DNA of 64,000 bases, taken from the NCBI GenBank assembly GCA_023954375.1, contig JAMLIC010000043.1, forward strand, positions 1-64,000, given 5' to 3'. Origin of the DNA: Planctomycetota bacterium. Lineage in GTDB: Bacteria; Planctomycetota; J058. The translations under genes were made by a program, and so were the position numbers. The notes under the pieces were generated by a model, which did no database searches, was not told where the DNA came from, and saw nothing but the letters and a program-made list of their open reading frames with translations. The first letter of the stretch is position 1. Each line of letters starts with the position of its first letter. Shown here one piece after another: positions 16,897-25,600 of the stretch.

Positions 16897-17120
16897 TGTG
16901 ATCGCGGCTGCGGCCGAGGATGGCGGGCGCTGCGGTGCGTCGGGGCCGACTTCGTCCGCCCCGACCGCTCAGGCTCGGTCGGCGGCCAGGCGGCCGCCTT
17001 CCCTCGCCTTCGCGCCGCAGCGCCTCGCCCTCCTCGGCCTCGCCTGACGCTCCTGCTGCGAAGGCGCGGTGAGGTGTGCTCGGAGGCGGCGCGGCCGTCT
17101 GCGAAGACGGGGTTCGAGGA
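16897..17120 (+). repeat. Dispersed structured intergenic repeat (copy 2)
   Basis: The fullest plus-strand copy. It starts TGTGATCGCGG immediately after the stop of the RING gene and ends near GCGAAGACGGGGTTCG. The central hairpin at 16939-16965 has an 8-bp outer stem (GTCGGGGC/GCCCCGAC), one C/C mismatch and a GAC-TTC-GTC tip. The following GGCGGCC-AGGC-GGCCGCC hairpin is also intact. It fills most of the gene-free 16897-17261 interval. Confidence 0.9.
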
Positions 17121-17130
17121 CAGGCCCTCG

Positions 17131-17170
17131 TGTGATCGAGGCTCCGGCCGTGGATGCGGGCTGCCGCGTC
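17131..17170 (+). repeat. Head-only fragment of the dispersed repeat (tandem to copy 2)
   Basis: TGTGATCGAGGCTCCGGCC and the next bases repeat the head of the element in the same orientation, about ten bases after the tail of copy 2. The body is missing. This suggests the element can form head-to-tail arrays. Confidence 0.6.
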
Positions 17171-17192
17171 CCCTCGCCGAGGCCGCCGCGGC

Positions 17193-17261
17193 CTGTCGGC
17201 GTGGTCGGGTATCGTTCGGGCCCGTGAGCGGCCAGTTCGACCCGGTGCTAAGGTGGAGGTC
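17193..17261 (+). promoter_or_regulatory. Conserved upstream block of Uma2 gene A
   Basis: This block just before the ATG is nearly identical to the minus strand of 19624-19556, upstream of Uma2 gene B. Over the 58 bases next to the start codons 51 match, with identical spacing and an identical TAAGGTGGAGGTC ribosome-site end. It probably contains the promoter; a TAAG-containing -10-like hexamer is shared but no clear -35 is seen. Confidence 0.6.
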
Positions 17262-17813
17262 ATGGCGCGACCGCAGGTCCGGTTCACCTACGAGGACTAC
17301 CGGCAGCTCCCCGACGACGGCCAGCGCCACGAGGTGCTCGACGGAGAGCACGTCGTGAGCCCCGCGCCGAGCCGCCGGCATCAGCAGGTCCTCAAGCGGC
17401 TGGCGGTGAAGCTGGTGCTGCACGTCGAGGGCGAGCGGCGGCGCGGTGAGGTCTACTTCGCGCCCTTCGACGTGCTGCTGGCCGACGACAACGTCGTGCA
17501 GCCCGACCTGATCTTCGTGGCCGAGGACCGCCGGGCGCTCTTCAGCGCGCGCGGGCTGGAGGGGGCCCCGGACCTGGTGGTCGAGGTCCTCTCCCCGAGC
17601 ACCCGCGCGCGGGACCGGGGGAAGAAGCGCGAGGTCTACGCGCGCTTCGGCGTGCGTGAGCTCTGGCTCGTCGACCCCGACGCCGGCACGGTCGACCTCT
17701 TCACGCTCGCCGCCGGTCATCTCGCCCACGCCGGCACCTTCGGCCGCGGCGACGCCCTGGTCACCCCCCTCCTCCCCGACCTGCGCCTGGACCTGGCCGC
17801 CGTCTTCGCCTGA
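17262..17813 (+). CDS. Uma2 family endonuclease-like protein (copy A)
   Basis: A 183-residue Uma2 (DUF820) protein with the PD-(D/E)xK nuclease-like core: PDLIF (D82), PDLVVEVLSPST (D104, E108), and a basic RGKKREVYARFGVRELWLVDPD. The N-terminus has EDYRQLPDDGQRHEVLDGE with the family's conserved Glu. The family is widely expanded in cyanobacteria and planctomycetes; the biological role is unsettled. A GGAGGT ribosome site lies 2 bases before the ATG. It is the same length as copy B (19004-19555) and shares its upstream region, so they are a recent inverted duplication. Confidence 0.88.
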   Translation: MARPQVRFTYEDYRQLPDDGQRHEVLDGEHVVSPAPSRRHQQVLKRLAVKLVLHVEGERRRGEVYFAPFDVLLADDNVVQPDLIFVAEDRRALFSARGLEGAPDLVVEVLSPSTRARDRGKKREVYARFGVRELWLVDPDAGTVDLFTLAAGHLAHAGTFGRGDALVTPLLPDLRLDLAAVFA

Positions 17814-17831
17814 GCCGCCCGAGACCCAGGT

Positions 17832-19007
17832 TCAATCCTGCTCGAGCCAACGCTCCACGCCGCGCCTGACGGAGGCGAACGCCGCGTGGTAGTCCGGCTC
17901 CACGCGCGGTCGCCGGAGCGCGAGCGGTGCCGGCGCAGCCGGCGACGTCACCCCGACCCGGCGCGCGAGGTCGTGCAGGGCGCCGAGCACGACGTCCGCC
18001 AGGAGGACCGGGTGCGAGCCCGGGTGGAGGACGGGAATGGCGGTGCGCTCGTCGTCGGCGGTCGCCGTCGCGACCACCTCGGCCACCCGCTCGAGCGTGG
18101 AGGCGCACCACGCGTCGATCGCGGGGCCGGCTGCCATGGCCTGTCGCTCGATCTCGCCGAGGGCGGCCTCGAGCGCGTCGTAGAGCGGCAGCCGCCGCGC
18201 GCGGGCCTGGGCCCGCTCGCGGTCGGCGTCGAGGGCCGTGCCGATCCGCAGGCGCGCAGCGCGCTCGATGCGGTCGAACGCGCTCGCCTCCTCGGGCGGG
18301 AGCCGTTGCCGGAAGGCGCGGCCGAGGCGCCGGGGCTGCTTGCCGAGCTCGAAGAGGACGCGAGCGACGTACTCGCCCGCCGGCAAGGGCCGCTCGAAGG
18401 GGCCGAACACCGCGCGGGCCACGCTCGCGCCCGCCTCGGTCGTGACCTGGACCGAGCGCCACTCGAGCTCGCGAGGCCCGAGCCAGAGCGAGATCGTGAC
18501 GGTCATGCCGTCGGGGACGCGGTCCATCGCGCAGGCGACCTCGACGTGTGTCCCGAGCTCGTCGGTCAAGGCTTCGACGGCGGTGATCCGAACGTCCTCG
18601 ACATCCCGCGCGTCGCTGTCCAAGGGTCCGGGGCAACCCGTTGACTCCCGCGCGTAGACGCTCACCTCCAGCTCGGCCGTGCCACGCCCCAGGACGGTCA
18701 CTCGCGCCCTGCAGGGCCCGACGGGGAGGTCATGTGGAGCGATGACGACGACGCGCTCGCGGCTCGACGCGAGGACCATCACGGGCGCCTGACCGAAGTG
18801 GACCGCGAGCTCGTCATGTCGACACGCCGGACCATCGCACGTGTGCAGGTCTCGCCCGATCAGCTCCACGACCTGGCCGGAGTGCACCGCGGCGAGCCGC
18901 CGCCCGTCGGCGCGCACGTCCTCCAGCACCGGCGGCGGCTCGCCTGCGCGCGCGCCGAGCGCGCCGAGGAGGAGGACGGCCAGGCAGGTGGCGACCCGCG
19001 CGCTCAC
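17832..19007 (-). CDS. Exported protein of unknown function with IPT-like N-terminal domain
   Basis: A 391-residue protein. A signal peptide covers about 1-21 (cleavage after ARA). Residues ~25-115 look like a small immunoglobulin-like/IPT domain (HSGQVVELIGRDLHTC with paired Cys). The middle is beta-rich and the last ~180 residues are helical and Arg/Ala-rich. No catalytic motif was recognised. The GTG start overlaps the stop of Uma2 copy B by four bases, so it is translated together with that nuclease-like protein, a cytoplasmic/exported pairing whose meaning is unclear. It converges on Uma2 copy A with an 18-base gap. Confidence 0.65.
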   Translation of the reverse strand: MSARVATCLAVLLLGALGARAGEPPPVLEDVRADGRRLAAVHSGQVVELIGRDLHTCDGPACRHDELAVHFGQAPVMVLASSRERVVVIAPHDLPVGPCRARVTVLGRGTAELEVSVYARESTGCPGPLDSDARDVEDVRITAVEALTDELGTHVEVACAMDRVPDGMTVTISLWLGPRELEWRSVQVTTEAGASVARAVFGPFERPLPAGEYVARVLFELGKQPRRLGRAFRQRLPPEEASAFDRIERAARLRIGTALDADRERAQARARRLPLYDALEAALGEIERQAMAAGPAIDAWCASTLERVAEVVATATADDERTAIPVLHPGSHPVLLADVVLGALHDLARRVGVTSPAAPAPLALRRPRVEPDYHAAFASVRRGVERWLEQD

Positions 19008-19555
19008 GCGAACAGGGCCGGCAGGTCGATCCGGAGCCCCGGGACGACGTGGCTCGCGAGCGTGTCACCGCGGCCGAAGGTGCCGGCGGGGGCGAGGTCG
19101 TCGCCCGCGCGCTCGAACACGTCGACCGCGTCGCGGTCGGGGTCGACCAGCCACAGCTCGCGCACGCCGTGGCGCGCGTAGACCTCGCGCTTCTTGCCCC
19201 GGTCGCGCGCCCGCGTGCTCGGCGAGAGGATCTCGACCACGAGGTCGGGCGCGCCCTCGAGCCCGCGGTCGCTGAACGCGCCGAGCCGCTCCGCCGCGAC
19301 GAACAGCAGGTCGGGCTGCACGATCGTGTCCTCGGCCAGGATCACGTCGGACGGCGCGTGGTAGACCTCGCCCAGGCGGTGGTCGACCTGCACGTGCCGG
19401 TGGAGCTCGTAGGCCAGCCGCATGGAGAGCTGCTGGTGCCGGCGGTTCGGCGAGGGGCTCACGACGAGCTCCCCGTCGAGCACCTCGTAGCGCCGCCCGT
19501 CGTCGGGGAGCTGCCGGTAGTCCTCGTAGGTGTAGCGGACCTGCGGGCGGGCCAT
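19004..19555 (-). CDS. Uma2 family endonuclease-like protein (copy B)
   Basis: A 183-residue paralogue of the protein at 17262-17813, with the same Uma2 core: QPDLLF, PDLVVEILSPST, RGKKREVYARHGVRELWLVDPD. The first 20 residues are almost identical to copy A (MARPQVRYTYEDYRQLPDDG), while the middle has diverged. The ATG at 19555 is fixed by the shared GGAGGT site; the longer frame to 19618 is upstream sequence. It lies just after the giant VIT/TPR gene, and its stop overlaps the GTG of the exported protein gene downstream. Confidence 0.88.
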   Translation of the reverse strand: MARPQVRYTYEDYRQLPDDGRRYEVLDGELVVSPSPNRRHQQLSMRLAYELHRHVQVDHRLGEVYHAPSDVILAEDTIVQPDLLFVAAERLGAFSDRGLEGAPDLVVEILSPSTRARDRGKKREVYARHGVRELWLVDPDRDAVDVFERAGDDLAPAGTFGRGDTLASHVVPGLRIDLPALFA

Positions 19556-19624
19556 GACCTCCACCTTATCACCGGGTCGAACGCGTCGCTCACGGACCCG
19601 AACCTTACCCGACCGCACCGACAG
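19556..19624 (-). promoter_or_regulatory. Conserved upstream block of Uma2 gene B
   Basis: The minus strand of this interval matches 17193-17261 base for base at most positions and begins directly after the TAG of the giant gene. The duplication therefore included the regulatory region together with the coding sequence. Confidence 0.6.
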
Positions 19625-22600
19625 CTACCGGGTGGCCGCCTGGAGCAGCTCGCGGGCCGCCCGGTGCACGTCGCCGAAGCGGTCGTCCCAGGGCTGCCCG
19701 AGGACGCGCCTGGCGACCTCGGCCGCCTCGGCCTTCTCGCCCGCGCGCAGGAGCGCGCGCCCGAGGCCGAGCCAGCCCTCGGGCTCGTCGGTGCGCACGC
19801 GCACGACCTGCCGCCAGCGCTCGGCGGCGTCGGCGAAGCGGCCCTGGCGCTCGCGCACCTCGGCCAGCGCGCGGTGGCCCTCGGCCTCCTCCGGCACGAG
19901 CTCGACGGGCGTCGTCCAGGCGCGCTCGGCCTCGTCGGGCTGGCCCAGCTTCGCCCTGCGGTCGCCCAGCTCCACGTAGAGGGCCACGTCGCGGCCGGCG
20001 GCCCTGGCGAGGGCCTCGAGCGCGTCGGCCGCGTCGGCCGGAAGGCGGAGCCCGTCGAGCACCTCGACGAGGGCGCGGTGGACCTCGAGGTCGCTGGGCT
20101 GCGCCTCGAGCGCGACGCGGAGCTGGTGCTCGGCCTCCTTCAGGCGCTTCGTCTGCCGGTAGACCTGGCCGAGCGCGCGGCGGAGCGTCGGGTTCACGAG
20201 GCGCGTCGCCGCCTCCTCGCGGTCGAGGGCCGCCACGTAGGCGTCGAGGTCCGGGGCGTCCGCGAGCACCTGCGCCAGGTTCGCGAGCGCCTGCGCCCGG
20301 AGGTCCTGGTGGCGCGCCCAGACGACGACCGCGCCGCAGGCGGCGTCGACCGCGCCCGCGGTGTCGCCGAGCGCCAGGCGCGCCCGCGAGAGCTGCTGGT
20401 AGTAGCCGGCCAGGGCGTGGCTGCCGACGCCGCGGCCCGCGCGCCCGCGCGTGTGCAGCGTGATCGCCTCGTCGAGGAGCCGGGCCGCCTCGGCCGGCAG
20501 GTCCAGCTCGACGCACAGCCCGCCGAGCGTCGCCGCGGCGGCCTCGCCCCAGGTCTTCAGCTCTCGCACGTGCGCCTCGGCGTCGGCCACGACGCGCGCC
20601 GCGCGCTCGGCCTGCCCGGTGCGGAGGAGCGCCCTCGCCTGGAGCCCCCGCGCGTCGAGGCGCTCGGGGCGCGCGGCCACGAGCCGCTCGGCCACGGGGA
20701 GGACCTCCGCGAAGCGCCCCGCCTCCTGGAGCCACTGCGCGAGCTGCAGGCGGCTCTCCCAGCCGAGGGCCTCGCGGCGGTCGGCCTCTGCCAGGGCGGC
20801 GATCGCCGCGTCGGGGCGGCCGAGCCCGCCGTGGAGGTAGCGGGCCACGTGGAGGACCGCGGCCTCGTCGCCCTGCCGTGCGCGCAGGACCTCGTGGGCG
20901 ACCTGCGCGAAGGCGTCGGCCTGCTCCTCCCAGAAGCTGGAGTTCCCGCGCGACCAGCAGATCGGCGGCCCGCTCTGACCGAGGCGCAGGTCCTGGCGCA
21001 GCTCGCGCCGGACGACCTCGAGCAGGCGCGCAGCCAGCGGGGCGGGCAGCGCCCGGGCCTGGGCGCGCAGGTTGCCGAGGCGCCAGCCGTGGTGCGCCCA
21101 GCCGTGGGAGTGCTGCAGGCGCAGCCAGGCGGGCTCGCCCTCGAGCCGGGCGAGGAGGACCTCGAGCGCGGGCGCCGGCCCCTGGTGGCGCGCCAGCGCG
21201 TCGACGACCTGCCCGACGAGGTTCGCCGCCTGGCGGTGCTGGTAGGTCGCGAGGACGCGCGGGAGGTCGGCGAAGGCGAAGCGCGCCGCGTCGTCGCCCA
21301 CGCCCGGGACGCGGGCGCGCGCGCCCGCGTCCCACAGGGCGACGAGCGCCTGGACGAGCTCGCCCGCGTGCCGCTCGGTCGCGCGCTCGGCGAGGTCCGC
21401 GAGGAGCGCGTCGTGCGCGGCGCGGTAGAGCGCCGGGCCCTGGCCCAGGCGCGTCTCGCCGCGCCGCTCGAGGGCGTGGCGCCAGAGCCCGTGCAGGCGC
21501 AGGCGCAGCCAGCGCGCGGCCGCCGAGGCGGGCGCGGCGCCGTCGAGCTCGCGCCCGTAGAGCGCCTCGGCGTCGAGGAAGCGGCCGCGCTGGGCGAGGA
21601 ACCCGGCCAGCTTCTCCAGCGCCGGATGGTTCCGCGGGGCGAGCGGGCCGTCGGGGCCGCGCACGGCGTCGAGCGCCGGGGCGAGCGCGCGGAGGGCGTC
21701 GTCGTGGCGGCCATGCGCCCAGAGCGCGTCGGCGAGCGGCAGGGTGAGGGTGAGCCGCTCCGCCGCGTCGGCGCCCTGGCGCACGAGCGCCTGGAGCTGC
21801 CGCACCTGCTCCTGCCCGAGCGCGCCCGGCGCCGCGCCCAGGTGCGCCACGAGCCCGGCGTAGAGCGCGCGCTCGCCCGGCGCCCAGGCGCCGTCGCGGG
21901 CCTCGGCCAGCGCCCACGCCTCGCTCAGGGCCTTCGTGGCCGCCTCGACGTGGGGCGCCGCGCCCTGGCGCTGGCCGGCCGCCTTGAACGTCGCGAGGAG
22001 CTCGAGCAGCCGCAGGGCGCGGCGGTCGACCGGCGTGAGGTCGGCGCGGGCCGCGTGCGCCTCGACCGCGGCCTTCAGGCGGTCGAGCGTGGCCTCCTCC
22101 TGCAGGAGGTCGGTGAGCGGGCGCAGCCCCTGCAGGAGCGGGTAGACGCGCTGGGCGCTGTGGCCGAGGACGCCCTCGGCCAGGGCCTCGAGGAGGCGGA
22201 AGTCGCGCGTCGTCTCGTAGAGGTTGCGCACGACCCACACGTGGTTGCCCGGGTGCTGCGCCTTCTTCAGGAGGACGACCAGCTTGAGCGGCGCCTCCGC
22301 GTCGAGCGGCTCGGGCACCTGCTCGCCGCGCCGTGAGACGCGCCGGGCGTCCGTCTGCAGCGACCCCGCGACCTGCCACTCGTCGACGAGCGCCCACGCG
22401 CGCAGCTTCGCCGCGCGCGCGTCGGCCGGGCGGTCGAGCGCGGTGAGCCACAGCGCCAGGCGCTGGAGGTCGTCGTGCGTGGCCTCGTCGTCGCGCTCGA
22501 CGCGCGCGAGGACCTCGACCGCCTCGGGCAGGCGATCGAGCTCGGCCAGGACATGCGCCAGCGGCCGCCCCCAGCGCGCGGCCTCGGCGTCGTCCTCCGC

Positions 22601-25600
22601 CAGCCAGGCGCGCAGGCTGGCCTCGAGGCCGACGAGGTCGTCGGTGAGGAGGAGGAGCGTGAGGCGCGCCTCGCGCGCGTCGATCCCGGCCTCGGCGGGG
22701 AGGCGCGCGAGACGCTCGGCCAGGGCCGCGGCGTGCGTGGAAGGCGCGGGGTCGGTGCCGACGAGGTGCAGGAGCGCGACGAGCGCCCGCGCCGCGACGA
22801 GGCGCCGCTCGGCGGTCCACTCGCCCGCGGCCAGGCGCGCGTCGAGGACGGCGAGGCAGGCGGCGCGCGCGGCCTCGCGGTCGCGGCCGAGCTTCACGAG
22901 CAGGTGGGCCCGCTCGAGCGCGAGCCACTCGCGCGCGGCCGGCAGCGCGTCGCCGAGCGGCGCGAGGAGGTCGAGCGCGACCGCGCGCGCCTGGCGCAGG
23001 GCCTGGTCGCGGGCGGCCGCCAGGCGACGGCGATCGAGGTGGCCGTGGTCGGGGCGCGCGGCGACGTCGGCCTGCGCCCTGCCCTCGGTCGCCCGGTCGA
23101 CGAGGCCGTGGAGCAGCAGCACCTGCTCGGCCGCGCGGGCGTGGGCGACGTCGGCGGCGTCGTCGGGCGAGGCGCCCGCGCGCGGCAGGAGGGTCACGGC
23201 CTCCGCCTGCAGGTCGGCGGTCCAGGGCTGCGCGAGGACCTCGACGAGGAGGGCGACCACGGCGTCGCGGCCGCCGCTCGCCAGGCGCCCGCGCAGGAGG
23301 CGCAGGCGGCGCTCGGGCTCGCCGTGGGCGAGGAGGACCTGCTCGAGCGCCCGCGCGCCGGCGGGGTCGGCCTGGGCGACGGCCGCCGCCCGCGCCTCGA
23401 AGGCGTCGAGCAGGGTCTCCCACGCCTTCGGGTCGTCGCCGGCGCCCGGACCGGCGCGGCGCAGGAGCTGGAACAGCGCCGCCGCGGTCGCCGGCGGGAG
23501 CGTCGCCGCGTCGCGACGGAGGGCGGCGACGGCCGCGGCGACGAGCGCCTTCCCGGCGGCGGTCCGGTGCCAGCGCCAGTCGTGGAGGATCGACCGCGCC
23601 AGCTCGAGCGCCTCGGGGCTGGTCTTCAGGCCTGCCTCGATCACCGCCGTCGCCACCCCCGCCAGGTGGCGCGCCACGTCGTCCTCGAGCAGACCGCCGC
23701 GCGGGCCGCGCCCGAGCGCGTGGCGCACGGCCGCGTCGAAGCGCGCCCGCGCGACGCCCTCAAGCGGCGGGGCGCCCTGGAGGACGGTCCAGGCCGTGAC
23801 GCGCGCCCAGGCGGCGTCGGCGCGGTCGAGCATGACGAGCGCGGTGAGCGCCTGGTCGAGCACGGACGCCGTCGCCTCGGGGTCCTCTCGCTCGAGCCGC
23901 TCGAAGCGCTCGACGAGCGCCTCGAAGCGCTGCGCGTTCCACAGGAGCTGCTGGGCGGCCTGGAGGAGGTGCTGCCGCTCGCCCGCGGGCCACGGGCCGT
24001 GCTGCGCCAGGGCGAGGTCGAGGTGCGCGACGCCGGCCTCGGCGTCGCCGTGCTGCGAGAGGCGCCACGCGAGCTGCTGGTGGCCGTCCACCCGCTCGGG
24101 CTCGCGCGCGAGGGCGGCGCGCAGGAGGGCCTCGGCCTCGTCGGGGCGGCCGACCATGTCGAGCGCCTGGACCTCGGCCATGTCGAGGGCCCAGCGCAGG
24201 TCGGCGGCCGCGCGGCGCTCGGCGACCGGCCGCAGGCGACCGACGAGGTCGAGGCGCTCCGCGCCGTCGGACAGCGCGCCCGACCACTGGAGCAGGTGCC
24301 GGACCGCCGCCGCGTCGCCGGGGCGCGGGGCGAGCGCGTCGGCCGCGCCCGTGACGAGCCGGCGGAGCTCCTCGTGGCGGCGCGCGTGGAGGAGCGCCGT
24401 GGCCTCGATCGCCGCCGCGCCGCGCTTGCCGCGCGCGTGGGCGAGCACGGCGTCGAGGTGCGGGCGCGCGGCGTCCCAGCGCTGGCTGGCGGCGAGGTGG
24501 CCGAGGAGCGCCCACCGGTCCTCGAGGGACGGCTGCTTCGCGGCGCGCGCCGCGCGCAGGCTCGCCGGCGGCGGGCCGAGGAGCAGGGCCTCGGCGCGGA
24601 CAGCCAGCACCTCGGTGAGCGCGGCGTCGAAGGCCGCCGGCGCGAGGGGCTCGACGGCGACGCCCGTGTCCTCCTGGACCTCTCCGGTGTGGCCCGTGCG
24701 CACGAGGCGCGACGGCCACCAGGCGCCGCCCGTCTGCGCGTGCTCGAACGTGATCGTCCAGGAGGTCGCGTCGCCCTGGCGGTAGCGGACGACGCGCACG
24801 CCCTTCGCCGGGTCGACCTCGAGCACGAGCCGGTGCTCGGACTCGGGGCGGGCGAGCGTCAGCTCGTGCGCGCCGTCGTCCAGGCGGCGCAGCGACGGCG
24901 TCCAGGCGGCGTAGGGCGCGAGCGCGGCGACCGACGCGAACGGCCAGGGCTCGCTCCAGCCGCCCTCGTCGCCGACCTCGCCGGGCCGCACGCGGCCGAG
25001 CGTCCAGGCGGCCGTGAGCGCGCCGCGCTCGACGCCGGTCGCGCCCGGCGCGAACCAGTCGAGGCGGTGGTCGTCGCCCGGGCGGTGGACCGACGCCGTG
25101 GCCCAGCGCTCGGCGGAGAGCAGCCACAGCCCGTCGCCGGCGGGCCGGAGGCGGGCGCGGCGGTCGGGGCGCTGGACGCTCGTGCGCACGCGCAGGTGGC
25201 CGCGGGCGACGCGCGCGCGGAGGTCGGCGGGAGTGAGCGCGTCGAGGAGGTCCTGCGGCCATGCCGGGGCCGCCCGACCGGCGGGCGCGGGCGGCAGCGG
25301 CGGGAGGAGGCCGTCGAAGGGGCCGCCCACCCGGTGGAGCACGCCGTCCGCGGGCAGCAGCAGCCCGAGCCCCTCCGACCGGTCGTCGACGAGGCGCACG
25401 AGCGTGCGGCCAGCGACCGCCTCGAGGCTGCGGTCCGCCGAGCGACGGGCGCGAGATTGAGCCGGCGGCATGGGCGCCGCGGCCGGCGGGGGAGGCGCCG
25501 CGTCGAGCTCGGCGGTTGGTTCCGGCTCGGCAGGGACGTCGGGGTCTGCGCCGAGGACGTCATTCGCGTCATGGAACTCGAGCTCGCCCTCCTCGCCGGC

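Noticed and set aside
17262..19555. Uma2 pair as a composite mobile element
   Set aside because: The duplicated blocks cover the genes' own promoters and no transposase, terminal repeats or target duplications are visible.
22224..24785. Large plus-strand open frames opposite the giant VIT-VWA-TPR gene
   Set aside because: Typical antisense frames in very GC-rich coding DNA, Arg/Ser/Ala-rich with no domains.
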